Assembly (NCBI RefSeq): GCF_019351435.1
Contig: NZ_JAHWYN010000017.1
Coordinates: 1 to 64,000, forward strand
Origin: Flavobacterium taihuense
GTDB lineage: Bacteria > Bacteroidota > Bacteroidia > Flavobacteriales > Flavobacteriaceae
Direction: 5' to 3'
Length of the DNA: 64,000 nt
The first letter of the stretch is position 1. Each line of letters begins with the position of its first letter. The translations under genes and the position numbers were made by a program. This document shows positions 1 to 8,674 of the stretch, piece after piece. The notes below the pieces were generated by a model, which was given only the letters and a program-made list of their open reading frames with translations, made no database searches and was not told the origin of the DNA.

Positions 1-56
1 GTATATTTGAATACTAATTAACAGATGAAAAAAAGTAGTTTTTAATGAAAAATGGA

Positions 57-152
57 GGTGGTCATTTTGCTCCGGAATTAGGTGGTCATTTTGAATTGGA
101 ATCAGGTGGTCACTTTAAATTGGAATTGGGTGGTCAATATCACTGGAATTTG
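57..152. repeat. Four 24-bp direct repeats, probable IS21-like element end
   Basis: GGTGGTCA occurs at 57, 81, 105 and 129, exactly 24 bp apart, each followed by an AT-rich half containing GGAAT. Regularly spaced terminal repeats bound by the IstA transposase are typical of IS21-family ends, and Bacteroidota IS21 elements carry similar GGTGGTCA units as I remember them. Directly after the array an outer-membrane protein reading frame begins mid-gene, as expected if the element inserted there. The transposase genes would lie left of the window. The repeat itself is plain in the sequence; the IS21 assignment is inference. Confidence 0.65.
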
Positions 153-616
153 CACAGTATAAAACCAACATTAATAAAGGTATAGATTTTAATTTTAGAG
201 CAGGAGCTAAGTATTTTTTACCTGTAAAATATAAAATAGAAGCAAAAGCAAATAATGTAAATGGCACAGCTTATTATCCGGATGTTAATTTGACTATTGA
301 TAATTTACCAGAGTATGGTTTTGGAGGACAAAGTAAGTATTCGGCAACTGGAGAATACCAAACTAAAAGTATTGTGATGAGCATGTTTGAGTTAGGATTT
401 ACATTTGATATGGGTACTAAAAATTCATTGTATGCAGCTATGTTTCTTGAAAGTGGATATGGAACAATACTTGATCAAAAAAATAATGAATCTTATATAG
501 GTTATAACCCAACATCTGTTTCTGATAGAAAAGCAAATGGTTTGTACAGTACAGATAAAGATTCAGAAACTCGTCCTGTTGCCTTTGGATTAACATTAGG
601 ATGGAATTTTAAATAA
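149..616 (+). pseudogene. C-terminal fragment of an outer-membrane beta-barrel protein
   Basis: An open frame runs without a stop from the repeat array to TAA at 616 and gives about 155 residues of alternating polar and aromatic strands, ending in GLTLGWNFK with a terminal aromatic residue as in barrel proteins sorted by BAM. No start codon or signal peptide is present; the only possible starts (such as TTG at 290) lie inside the conserved-looking part. It is best read as the 3' end of an OmpA/PorT-like barrel gene cut by the IS end. A terminator-like hairpin follows at 772. Confidence 0.6.
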
Positions 617-771
617 TACTTGTCTGATTTTCATATAATATCTACCTCTATATATTACAAATTCGATCTAGAAATTGAAGATCCTTGACGGAGTTCGAAC
701 CGAAATTAGTTGTAAACACTGACTCTGCTTAAAGTTAAAAATCTCTAAAGCATTTTCGAACCATAAAAAAA

Positions 772-800
772 GCCTAAGAATAAAGATTCTCAGGCTTTTT
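772..800 (+). terminator. Rho-independent terminator
   Basis: A 10-bp stem (GCCTAAGAAT / ATTCTCAGGC, one mismatch) with an AAAG loop is followed by five T and preceded by a run of A, so it may work in both directions. It lies downstream of the truncated barrel gene and upstream of the Rrf2 gene. Confidence 0.7.
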
Positions 801-975
801 GATTTTTATAGTGAACCTTAAGGTAAAAATTCGAACCTTTTACCAGAAGATTTGAAACTATTAGCCAACTGTTTTGATGGATAAAGTTACTAAAAATTCA
901 GTAGTATTTTTTTATATTATTGAATGTAGTTTAAATCAGGCTGATACAAGCGAGCAGGTTTTCATTATAACACAA

Positions 976-1005
976 TTAATAATGGACAAATTTGTCCATT
1001 ATTAA
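976..1005. promoter_or_regulatory. 30-bp perfect palindrome, candidate Rrf2/NsrR-type operator
   Basis: The 30 bp centred between 990 and 991 form a perfect palindrome whose core is TGGACAAATTTGTCCA (983-998). It sits 40 bp before the Rrf2 gene start. The same architecture, TGGAYA-N4-TRTCCA, recurs at 1500-1515 in front of ric, and a TTTGTCC half-site lies at about 1021-1027. Autoregulation by the adjacent Rrf2 protein is the simplest explanation. Confidence 0.7.
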
Positions 1006-1044
1006 AAATAAATGATTACATTTGTCCTGTAAAAAAAAGAATAA

Positions 1045-1479
1045 ATGTTTTCAAAAGCTTGTGAATATGGTATTAAGGCATCAATCTACATTGCTGAACA
1101 ATCTTTGGCTGGAAGAAAAGCGGGCTTGAAAGAAATTTCAGAAGCAATAGAATCGCCAACTGCCTATACTTCAAAAATACTGCAACAGCTTTGCCGCAAT
1201 GGTATCATAAACTCCGACAAAGGACCTACGGGAGGCTTCTCAATGGATATTCAAAAAATAGAAAAGATCAAGCTGAGCGCAATAGTTTTTGCAATTGATG
1301 GAGATTCCATTTACAATGGCTGTGGTTTAGGATTAAAAAAATGTGATGAAAAAAAGCCCTGTCCTGTACATGATCAATTTAAACTAGTTAGGGATGAACT
1401 AAAAAAAATGTTAGAAACAACTACTGTAAAAACATTGGCTATGAATCATGAAAAAAAATTAACTTTTTTAAAACGATAA
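1045..1479 (+). CDS. Rrf2-family iron-sulfur transcriptional regulator (NsrR/IscR-like)
   Basis: The 144-residue protein has the Rrf2 winged helix-turn-helix at about residues 1-80 (FSKACEYGIKASIYIAEQS, then a GPTGGFSM wing) and a Cys cluster (NGCGLGLKKC..PCPVHD) where Rrf2 proteins bind a [2Fe-2S] or [4Fe-4S] cluster. Members of this family sense nitric oxide (NsrR), iron-sulfur status (IscR) or redox (RsrR). The position directly upstream of ric and the NO reductase gene points to an NO-responsive repressor, acting through the TGGAYA-N4-TRTCCA sites at 983 and 1500. The family is secure; the ligand is inferred from context. Confidence 0.88.
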   Translation: MFSKACEYGIKASIYIAEQSLAGRKAGLKEISEAIESPTAYTSKILQQLCRNGIINSDKGPTGGFSMDIQKIEKIKLSAIVFAIDGDSIYNGCGLGLKKCDEKKPCPVHDQFKLVRDELKKMLETTTVKTLAMNHEKKLTFLKR

Positions 1480-1499
1480 AAAAAAAATTAACTCAATAG

Positions 1500-1515
1500 T
1501 GGATATTTTTATCCA
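1500..1515. promoter_or_regulatory. Second TGGAYA-N4-TRTCCA operator, upstream of ric-norZ
   Basis: TGGATATTTTTATCCA is a 16-bp inverted repeat with the same half-sites and spacing as the core of the palindrome at 976-1005. It lies 51 bp before the ric start codon, between the regulator gene and the operon it probably controls. Confidence 0.65.
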
Positions 1516-1566
1516 GTATAATTACAAGAAAATACATATTAACACAATACTTTAAATTATAAAAAA

Positions 1567-2310
1567 ATGAATATTCAAGAAAACCAAATTATAGGCGAAT
1601 TGGTAGCAAAAGACTATCGAACTGCATCAGTATTTAAAAAATACGGTATTGACTTTTGCTGTCAAGGTAACAGAACCATTAATGATGCTTGTGAGGCAAA
1701 AAAAATTGATGACCAATTAGTTGTTTCAGATTTGAATGCACTCCTACAATCCAATTCAGAGAATACCACCGATTATAAATCTTGGCCTATAGATTTATTG
1801 GCTGATTATATCGAGAAAAAACACCATCGTTATGTGCAGGAAAAAACGTTGGAAATAGAACCCTACCTAGATAAAATCTGTAGAGTTCACGGAGAACGTC
1901 ACCCCGAGTTGTTTGAAATCAAGGAACATTTCGACGCTACTGCCGGCGAGTTGGCAAAACACATGAAAAAAGAAGAGCTTATTTTGTTTCCTAGTATACG
2001 CAAAATGGTTCAGGCAAAACAAGAAAACTCCAAGTGGGAGGCACCACAGTTTGGTACCGTACAAAACCCTATACAAATGATGATGGACGAACACACCACC
2101 GAAGGAGATCGATTTAGAAAAATTGAAACATTGAGCAATAATTATACACCGCCAGAAGATGCCTGCAATACGTATAGAGTAACAATTGCATTACTCAAGG
2201 AATTTGAACAAGATTTACACCTTCACATTCATTTGGAGAATAATATTTTGTTTCCAAAAGCTATTGAATTGGAAAAAGAATTGTCACAAAAAACTAATCA
2301 AAAATTATGA
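1567..2310 (+). CDS. ric: Iron-sulfur cluster repair di-iron protein Ric (ScdA/YtfE)
   Basis: Ric repairs iron-sulfur clusters damaged by nitric oxide or peroxide in the cytoplasm. The 247-residue protein shows the ScdA N-terminal domain (about 1-60, with GIDFCCQG and a later Cys) followed by a hemerythrin-like four-helix domain with iron-ligand motifs (KKHHRYV, HGERHPE, HMKKEE, DEHTTEGD, HIHLENN). It lies downstream of the Rrf2 operator at 1500 and its TGA stop overlaps the start of the NO reductase gene (ATGA), so the two are translationally coupled. Length and motif order are normal for the family. Confidence 0.93.
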   Translation: MNIQENQIIGELVAKDYRTASVFKKYGIDFCCQGNRTINDACEAKKIDDQLVVSDLNALLQSNSENTTDYKSWPIDLLADYIEKKHHRYVQEKTLEIEPYLDKICRVHGERHPELFEIKEHFDATAGELAKHMKKEELILFPSIRKMVQAKQENSKWEAPQFGTVQNPIQMMMDEHTTEGDRFRKIETLSNNYTPPEDACNTYRVTIALLKEFEQDLHLHIHLENNILFPKAIELEKELSQKTNQKL

Positions 2311-4544
2311 GTCAAGAAAAAAAATTATGGATTGGATTGTTAATAGTAGCGGTCTTTTCCTTTGGAGTTTTAGGCTATTATGGCTATGAAATTTACCAAC
2401 AATCACCACCCGTTCCCGAAAAAATAATTTCAGAAAACAAGGAAGTCATTTTTACCGGTCAGGAAATTAAAGACGGTCAAAATGTTTGGCAAAGTATGGG
2501 AGGCCAAGAAGTGGGAACCATCTGGGGACATGGTGCTTATGTAGCCCCAGATTGGACTGCCGACTGGCTTCATAGAGAAGCCGTTTTTATATTGAATCGC
2601 TATGCGCAAAAAGATTTCAATAAAGATTTTGACGCATTGGACAAGGAAAAGCAAGCGGCTTTAAAAATACGTTTGCAAACCGATTTAAGAACCAATAGAT
2701 ACGATGAAAGAACAAAAACAATAACTATTTCTGAAAATAGAATTTTGGCCATTCAATATTTAAGTCATTATTATGAAGGTTTGTTTATGAATTCTCCCGA
2801 ATTTGACAAATTGCGTAATGACTATGCAATTCCAAAAAATGCCATCAAAGACACAAATAGAATGCACAAAATGAATGCGTTTTTCTTTTGGGCAACTTGG
2901 GCAACAGTTACAGAACGACCTAATTCTACTATTTCATACACGCACAACTGGCCTGCAGATGATTTAGTGGGAAACAAAGCCACCACCGATTTAATGGCTT
3001 GGTCCGGAGTCAGTATAATTACCTTGATTTTGTGTATTGGATTATTGGTTTTTTATCATGCAAAATCTGGTGAAGGGGAAAGTTTACCAATACCAACATC
3101 AGATCCGCTTTTAAAACAAGGGATGACCCCATCGATGTATTTGGTGAAAAAATATTTCTGGGTGGTAAGTTTGCTCATGATTTTACAAGTGCTGTTGGGA
3201 ATTGTAACTGCCCATTATGGTGTTGAAGGAAATGGTTTGTATGGAATTCCAATAGATAAATTTCTGCCATATGCCGTAACCAGGACTTGGCACACCCAAT
3301 TGGCCATTTTATGGATAGCCACTGCCTGGCTTGCAACAGGATTGTATATTGCTCCGGCAGTTTCGGGCAAAGATCCTAAATTTCAATGTTTTGGAATCAA
3401 CTTTTTGTTCATTGCCTTACTGATAATAGTGGTTGGATCCATGATCGGTCAATGGTTTGGAGTGATGCAAAAACTAGACTTGGTTCAAAATTTTTGGTTT
3501 GGACATCAAGGGTATGAATATGTTGATCTCGGTCGTTTTTGGCAAATCTTTTTGCTGGTTGGACTTTTCTTATGGTTGGCTTTAATGGTTCGACCTCTAC
3601 TTCCTATTTTAAAAAGAAAAACGGAAGAAAAAAATCTAATCATTCTCTTTTTAATTTCATGTTCCGCGATTGCACTTTTCTATTCTGCCGGATTAATGTG
3701 GGGAAGACAAACCAATCTTGCCATTGCTGAATATTGGAGATGGTGGGTAGTCCACTTGTGGGTGGAAGGATTCTTTGAAGTATTCGCAACAGTGGTAATT
3801 GCATTTCTTTTTGTTCGTTTGGGGTTATTGAAAACCAAAACGGCCACATTGAATGTATTGTTTAGCACGATAGTCTTTTTGTCTGGAGGAATTTTAGGAA
3901 CATTTCACCATTTGTATTTTTCAGGGACACCCAGTGCCATTATGGCTTTGGGAGCTACGTTTAGCGCCTTGGAAGTAGTACCGTTAACCCTTATCGGATA
4001 TGAAGCGTATCACAACTATAAACTTTCTAAAGCGACAGCCTGGGTTGATGATTATAAATGGCCTATTTATTTCATGCTTGCCGTATCTTTTTGGAATTTC
4101 CTTGGAGCTGGTATATTCGGGTTTATCATTAATCCTCCAATAGCATTGTATTATGTTCAAGGCTTGAATACTACTCCTCTTCATGGTCATACCGCATTGT
4201 TTGGAGTGTATGGAATGTTGGGAATTGGTTTGATGTTATTTGTGCTAAGAAGTTTGTATAGAAACACCTTATGGAACAACAAGTTAATCAAAACCACTTT
4301 CTGGTCACTTAATATTGGTCTGTTTTTAATGGCGACAATGAGTTTACTTCCAATTGGAATTTGGCAAGCCATTGAAAGCATCGAAAAAGGAATGTGGTTT
4401 GCTCGTTCATCTGAATTAATGCAAGACCCTACCATGATTACATTAAAATGGCTGCGTACCTTTGGAGATGTTCTCTTTGCAATAGGTATTGTTACCTTCG
4501 CTTGGTTTGTATTTGATCTAACATTAAAAAACAAAAACAAGTAA
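2307..4544 (+). CDS. norZ: Quinol-dependent nitric oxide reductase (qNOR)
   Basis: This 745-residue inner-membrane enzyme reduces NO to N2O with electrons from menaquinol. An N-terminal TM helix is followed by a periplasmic cytochrome-c-like domain without a CxxCH heme site, as in qNOR, and then about twelve to thirteen TM helices of the heme-copper oxidase fold. Visible metal-ligand motifs are TRTWHTQLAILW, VVHLWVEGFFEVFA, GTFHHLYFSGTP and PLHGHTALFGVYG. It overlaps ric by 4 bp and is followed by a strong terminator at 4647, so the operon is ric-norZ. With no other denitrification gene nearby the likely role is NO detoxification. Confidence 0.95.
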   Translation: MSQEKKLWIGLLIVAVFSFGVLGYYGYEIYQQSPPVPEKIISENKEVIFTGQEIKDGQNVWQSMGGQEVGTIWGHGAYVAPDWTADWLHREAVFILNRYAQKDFNKDFDALDKEKQAALKIRLQTDLRTNRYDERTKTITISENRILAIQYLSHYYEGLFMNSPEFDKLRNDYAIPKNAIKDTNRMHKMNAFFFWATWATVTERPNSTISYTHNWPADDLVGNKATTDLMAWSGVSIITLILCIGLLVFYHAKSGEGESLPIPTSDPLLKQGMTPSMYLVKKYFWVVSLLMILQVLLGIVTAHYGVEGNGLYGIPIDKFLPYAVTRTWHTQLAILWIATAWLATGLYIAPAVSGKDPKFQCFGINFLFIALLIIVVGSMIGQWFGVMQKLDLVQNFWFGHQGYEYVDLGRFWQIFLLVGLFLWLALMVRPLLPILKRKTEEKNLIILFLISCSAIALFYSAGLMWGRQTNLAIAEYWRWWVVHLWVEGFFEVFATVVIAFLFVRLGLLKTKTATLNVLFSTIVFLSGGILGTFHHLYFSGTPSAIMALGATFSALEVVPLTLIGYEAYHNYKLSKATAWVDDYKWPIYFMLAVSFWNFLGAGIFGFIINPPIALYYVQGLNTTPLHGHTALFGVYGMLGIGLMLFVLRSLYRNTLWNNKLIKTTFWSLNIGLFLMATMSLLPIGIWQAIESIEKGMWFARSSELMQDPTMITLKWLRTFGDVLFAIGIVTFAWFVFDLTLKNKNK

Positions 4545-4646
4545 ATATTGAGTAATATAAGGACTTGAATTAGATTGTTTTAAAAAAAGCATCAAATTCA
4601 GATCCTTGAGTTTATCGGTTCAATTCCTGTGTTCATTATAAAAAAA

Positions 4647-4678
4647 CCTTAAATAATTGATATTTAAGGTTTTTTTTA
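4647..4678. terminator. Rho-independent terminator after norZ
   Basis: A perfect 9-bp stem (CCTTAAATA / TATTTAAGG) with a 5-nt loop is flanked by six A on the left and nine T on the right, so it can act in both directions. It closes the ric-norZ operon. Confidence 0.85.
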
Positions 4679-5166
4679 TTGGGGATGGTATTTTAACCCA
4701 GAATCCGCATTAGAAATAAGGAGTTCGAAGCATATTGGTTTGAAATCGATAATTATCAATTTAATCACCATTCGTATCGGTTATTTCAAAACATCTACAA
4801 AGAGGTTCAAAAATTGTCTGACTCGACCACAATCCTTGAATAAATAGCGAAAATAAATATTCAAAGTTCAAATACAACTACCAAAGCAAAAAGAGCGAGG
4901 AAACAGAGTGGCAAAAATTTGAAAATCAGTTAAATTTGGGGTTTAAATAAAATTTCTTCTCTATTTCCACGTTTTTTATATATTCTAATGGTAAGCCGTT
5001 GGGTGAAATTTAATTAAAAAATGAACCACATACGCACATAGATTTAATATAAAATCATTTAAGAACGAATAGAAATAGCACTATTTTTCACATAGATTGA
5101 CTATGTGAATAGTAAAACCTCTATCAAGCTCTTTTTTAAAACTATAAATTCTAAGTTTCTATGTGT
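4679..5166. other. Gene-free stretch, probably decayed sequence
   Basis: No frame is open for more than a few dozen codons. A GTAAGCCGTTGGG motif at about 4991-5003 recurs in inverted orientation at 34406-34419, so it may be part of a dispersed intergenic repeat. I see no RNA gene or clear promoter. Confidence 0.5.
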
Positions 5167-5745
5167 TTAAAAAATAATTACATCCAACGAGTCAATAGTA
5201 TTATGTTTTTCTGATTTAGGTCTAAATCGCTCATAAGAATCTGCAACCATCCACGACTTCAAAGTTTCATTTTTCAAATAATACCCAAACCACTCTTCGG
5301 TCCGTTGCGTCAGGTCTTTTTGATTCGATCCATCCATCAATGCGTGACCATCTCCAGGATAAATCAGCATAGTATGCTTTTTTCCAAGCCTTCTCAACGC
5401 AAGATAGAATTCAATGCTCTGGTAATAATTAACATGTCGATCTTCGGCACCAGTCCAGGACAATAAAGGCGTATGCACATTGGCAGCTTGCAGCACGGGA
5501 GAATTTTTCAAATAGCTGTCTGTATCGTCAAACAACGATTTCCCAATCCGCAGCTGGTCGTACTCAAAACGCCAAAAGTCTGGCTTTTGTTAATTCCCGC
5601 CTATATACAAATAGACGCTGACCAAATCAGTCCATACCGCTCCAGCTATAGCCGTGGCAAATCGATCCGTTTGCGTAATGATAAAATCCGTTTCATACTC
5701 GCCGAAAGAATGCCTAATCAAACCAGGACCTTGATGTAAAAATTA
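5167..5745 (-). pseudogene. C-terminal remnant of an S9 prolyl-oligopeptidase-type peptidase
   Basis: On the minus strand about 190 residues read as the catalytic end of a secreted S9 peptidase: a degenerate nucleophile region (RHSFGEYETDF, where GHSxGG is expected), then TPLLSWTGAEDRHV with the acid Asp and YPGDGHALM with the catalytic His. An in-frame TAA at 5591-5593 interrupts it, the nucleophile glycine is changed to Arg, and roughly the first 600 or more residues are absent. The piece 5167-5535 alone is open but encodes only the tail. It is a dead gene with no intact partner in the window. Confidence 0.8.
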
Positions 5746-5921
5746 AAGATTGAGCTTTATTGATAGACCGCAGAGAATAATAAAAAAAAAGCCCCCCAGA
5801 AAAACCCAAAGGGTTATAAATTGAAATCTTATTTTTTAGATTCTTCAACAGAATCTTTTCTAAAGTCTTTTAAAAGTTTTTCAAGTTCCAAAGTTGATTT
5901 ATATGTTTTTTGGCTTAATGA
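5746..5921. other. Intergenic stretch with a short minus-strand coding remnant
   Basis: On the minus strand a 30-codon open stretch ends at 5829 with a charged helical tail (LEKLLKDFRKDSVEESKK) and is preceded directly by a stop codon. It has no start codon and I do not recognise it; it may be the end of a deleted gene. Confidence 0.3.
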
Positions 5922-6083
5922 TTACCAGTATAACAGTAAAAACAGGAAATGGGTCTGTCTTTTTAATCAATCTCCAATTATTTATGTATAATTTACTGTT
6001 ATAGCAGTAAAAAATAACATTTTTATAATAAAAACACCTAGCCGAAACATATATTTGCTTAATTTTACTGTCAAAACGGTAAA
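5922..6083. promoter_or_regulatory. Three HipB-type operators upstream of hipB
   Basis: Three similar inverted repeats stand upstream of the hipB start at 6086: TTAC-N10-GTAA at 5922-5939, TTTACTG-N6-CAGTAAA at 5992-6011 (perfect) and TTTACTG-N6-CGGTAAA at 6064-6083 (two half-site mismatches). Spacing and symmetry fit cooperative binding by HipB dimers, the usual autorepression of hip loci. The last site ends 2 bp before the start codon. Confidence 0.75.
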
Positions 6084-6085
6084 AT

Positions 6086-6301
6086 ATGGATAGTTTTAAT
6101 TTGGGGCTCTTTATAAAAGAGCATCGTAAGCAAGCAGGACTGACGCAATTAGAATTGGCGAACCTGGCAGGAGTAGGTAAGACCACAGTTTTTGATATTG
6201 AGAAAAATAAAGAAACAGTTAGTTGGAATAAACTTTTAGCTGTACTGAAAGTATTGAATATTGAAATACAATTTAAAAGTCCAATCCATAAACAGTCATG
6301 A
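6086..6301 (+). CDS. hipB: HipB-like HTH antitoxin/repressor
   Basis: This 71-residue XRE-family helix-turn-helix protein (LTQLELANLAGVGKTTVFDI) is the DNA-binding antitoxin component of a HipBST locus. It should repress its own promoter through the three palindromes at 5922-6083. The TGA stop overlaps the hipS start (ATGA), which couples translation of the two. Length and arrangement match HipB of three-gene HipBST systems. Confidence 0.9.
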   Translation: MDSFNLGLFIKEHRKQAGLTQLELANLAGVGKTTVFDIEKNKETVSWNKLLAVLKVLNIEIQFKSPIHKQS

Positions 6302-6612
6302 GAAAAGCGATCATATTGGTTCACGATAAAAAGGCAGGAGTGTTGATTGAAGATACCAGCGGCGGTTATGAATTTATCTATGATGACAACTATGAAGGAG
6401 AAGCCGTATCGTTAACTATGCCATTGACCAATAAAAAGTATTCTTTTACAAAATTCCCTTCTTTTTTTGAAGGATTATTGCCTGAAGGGATAATGCTTGA
6501 AGGGCTCTTAAAAATAGGCAAGATTGATAAAAACGATTATTTCTCCCAACTTATAGCCACTGGAAATGATTTGGTAGGAGCGGTTACGGTAAAAGAATGG
6601 CAAGATGAATAG
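6298..6612 (+). CDS. hipS: HipS, the detached N-subdomain of HipA
   Basis: The 104 residues correspond to the N-terminal subdomain of HipA kinases (GVLIEDTSGGYEFIYDD, then SLTMPL and FFEGLLPEG). In single-chain HipA this region is fused to the kinase; in HipBST loci it is a separate protein, and in E. coli O127 HipS rather than HipB acts as the antitoxin that inhibits the kinase. It overlaps hipB by 4 bp and hipT by 8 bp. The FEGLLPEG motif is intact, so this looks like a complete HipS rather than a frameshifted HipA. Confidence 0.88.
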   Translation: MRKAIILVHDKKAGVLIEDTSGGYEFIYDDNYEGEAVSLTMPLTNKKYSFTKFPSFFEGLLPEGIMLEGLLKIGKIDKNDYFSQLIATGNDLVGAVTVKEWQDE

Positions 6613-7528
6613 ATGTCCAATAACCTACGAATTATGTGGTACTGAAAAATACAGTGAAAAGGGACTTCGTATGATTGCTCCTAAACTTACCACATTAAAG
6701 GATTTGCCATTTACAGCTGCCGAGCAAAGGCAAGAGGCTGCCAATCGTGCAAAGAAATTATCTATTCAAGGAGTTCAGCCAAAATTAAGTGCCGTTATTT
6801 CAGCTGTAAATCAGCAATTTGAAATTGTGGACCAGTTTGGTAATTATATTATCAAACCACAGAATGATCTATTTCCGGAATTACCCGAAAACGAGGATGT
6901 AACTATGAAAATGGCAAAAGTATATGGACTTGAGGTGCCTTTTCATGGATTGGTCTATTCAAAGGATGGAAGCCTTTCTTATTTTATCAAACGGTTTGAC
7001 AGATATAGTAAGGGAAAGAAATATGCCACTGAGGATTTTGCTCAATTAACAGGCAATTCAAGAGATACAAAATATGATTACACCATGGAAAAATTGGTTA
7101 AAGTAATTGATGAATATTGCACTTTTCCTGCTATAGAGAAAGCAGATTTCTTTAAACGAGTTTTGTTCTGTTTCATAACAGGTAATGAAGATATGCATTT
7201 AAAGAACTTTTCAGTAATTACAAAAGCGGGAAAAACAACTTTGGCGCCAGTGTATGATTTCTTGAATTCTTCGATTTCCATTAAAAATCCGCAGGAGGAG
7301 TTAGCGCTATCCCTCAAAGGTAAAAAGAACAATTTCAAATCGACGGAATTGATAGATTATTACGCAAAAGAACGATTGGAACTTAATGATAAAACAATAA
7401 ATGCCATTTTATCGAATATGAATAAAAGTCTATCGAAATGGATTGAACTAGTAGAAATGTCATTTTTATCAGATAGCATGAAAGAAAAGTATTTAAAGTT
7501 GATGGATAATAGGATTAAGAGATTTTAA
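6605..7528 (+). CDS. hipT: HipT serine/threonine kinase toxin
   Basis: This 307-residue protein is the kinase core of HipA without its N-subdomain. The start MNRCPITYELC is typical of the family. The Gly-rich loop carries a possible autophosphorylation Ser (KLSIQGVQPKLS, Ser at about residue 53; an S-I-Q version rather than the SIS of E. coli O127 HipT). The catalytic loop GNEDMHLKNFS and the metal site PVYDFLN are intact. Kinases of this class phosphorylate aminoacyl-tRNA synthetases (GltX for HipA, TrpS for O127 HipT) and stop translation; the target here cannot be read from sequence. Confidence 0.9.
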   Translation: MNRCPITYELCGTEKYSEKGLRMIAPKLTTLKDLPFTAAEQRQEAANRAKKLSIQGVQPKLSAVISAVNQQFEIVDQFGNYIIKPQNDLFPELPENEDVTMKMAKVYGLEVPFHGLVYSKDGSLSYFIKRFDRYSKGKKYATEDFAQLTGNSRDTKYDYTMEKLVKVIDEYCTFPAIEKADFFKRVLFCFITGNEDMHLKNFSVITKAGKTTLAPVYDFLNSSISIKNPQEELALSLKGKKNNFKSTELIDYYAKERLELNDKTINAILSNMNKSLSKWIELVEMSFLSDSMKEKYLKLMDNRIKRF

Positions 7529-7975
7529 TAATTGCTCTTTGTATTTATAGCTACAACAGGATTTATTTAATAACATGTATAGTTTTTAGGACGGGACAAT
7601 TAGCTTAATGGAAAATTGTTTTTGTATTTGCGAGATTTACTTCGTCTATTCTTCCCGATAATTATCGGGACTCGGGTGCTTCGCCTGTTCACAGAGAATG
7701 AACAATAAACTCATGAAAACGTCCTCTTCTCCGCCCTCATATTTTTAAACCAAAAACCCGATCCACGAAGTGTTCCTCTTTACGCTATGCAAATGTCTCA
7801 CGCCTTTGCATTTTTATAAAAGTTATTGAAAACTGGAAATACGATAAAAGTCTTCTAACTTTTTTCAATGAATGATTTAAGAGTGTTCCCTGTGTTGTGC
7901 TGAAAAATTAGCCCAATGGCGCGAAATTGCATAATTTTGTAATGCATTAAGTAACTAGCTTCTTGATATCATACT
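7529..7975. other. Intergenic stretch with an 18-bp perfect palindrome
   Basis: The stretch after hipT holds no convincing gene. TCCCGATAATTATCGGGA at 7653-7670 is a perfect palindrome of the kind found as a dispersed intergenic repeat in flavobacterial genomes, as I recall. The phrase AATTAGCYYAATGG appears at about 7600 and again at about 7907, a weak internal repeat. Confidence 0.55.
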
Positions 7976-8674
7976 ATGAGCAACACATTTTCTGACAGCA
8001 GCCAAATTGGAATGGTGTCCACTTTTTCTGAACTTGTAAATACCGATTTTAAAGGAAAAATAAATGCACTATGCTGGTACCGAAATTTGGAAGGCGATTT
8101 TGCAGCGATTGTAGGTAAACTGCAAATAAAAGAAAATATAACGGAAGTTTATCCTGATGATCTATTGGCACTCCAACTATCGGAAAAGGGCAATATAGCA
8201 AGGGAAATTATCTTAAATGATTTACGATTATTAGCTGATTTGGGAGCTTCCCCCTCTCTTAATTTACTTAAATATTATGAACGAGATGATGAATTTGATT
8301 TCATATCCACAGATGTATATTCGTATCATGTTGATCGTTCTCCCATTGCAACGGATACTTTTTTATGTACCTATCACGGTATAGCAAGTGATATTATTTC
8401 TAACGAACAAGCGGAGCAAAAAATTCTAATTCCTGACATTCGAAAAAAACTGACAGCACTACATAACGGCCCATCGGAGGAATTTGAACACTTTTTGAAG
8501 GAAAATTATTTTGATTTGCATTATCAGGCGAAATCCCATGCAGCCCCTATTAATTTAGGATTAGGACATCTTTGGCGCTTGGCGGTGGATCATCCCAAAC
8601 AACAGGTGCTACCTTGTATTCACAGAGCACCAATAGAAAAAGATGGAGAATATCGATTGTTGTTGATATGCTAA
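7976..8674 (+). CDS. DUF1826-like protein of unknown function
   Basis: This 232-residue soluble protein lacks a signal peptide and TM segments. The conserved-looking C-terminal part (DTFLCTYHG, NEQAEQK, GLGHLWRLAVDHP, VLPCIHRAP) resembles what I remember of DUF1826. The His and Cys residues there could bind a metal, but no activity is established to my knowledge. It stands alone between hipT and the S24 repressor gene and has no close co-directional partner. The start at 7976 is the first in-frame ATG. Confidence 0.6.
   Translation: MSNTFSDSSQIGMVSTFSELVNTDFKGKINALCWYRNLEGDFAAIVGKLQIKENITEVYPDDLLALQLSEKGNIAREIILNDLRLLADLGASPSLNLLKYYERDDEFDFISTDVYSYHVDRSPIATDTFLCTYHGIASDIISNEQAEQKILIPDIRKKLTALHNGPSEEFEHFLKENYFDLHYQAKSHAAPINLGLGHLWRLAVDHPKQQVLPCIHRAPIEKDGEYRLLLIC

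Noticed and set aside
694..837. Three TTCGAACC motifs (694, 755, 830) that could be tRNA T-loops
   Set aside because: No acceptor stem, anticodon arm or CCA-compatible 3' end can be folded around any of them on either strand.
4187..4540. 117-codon minus-strand ORF inside norZ
   Set aside because: Antisense shadow of a strongly supported qNOR gene.
5473..5739. 88-codon plus-strand ORF
   Set aside because: It is the antisense shadow of the S9 peptidase pseudogene, whose minus-strand frame shows catalytic motifs.
7653..7670. TCCCGATAATTATCGGGA as a specific operator
   Set aside because: No flanking regulator site pairs with it and such palindromes are common intergenic repeats in this group.
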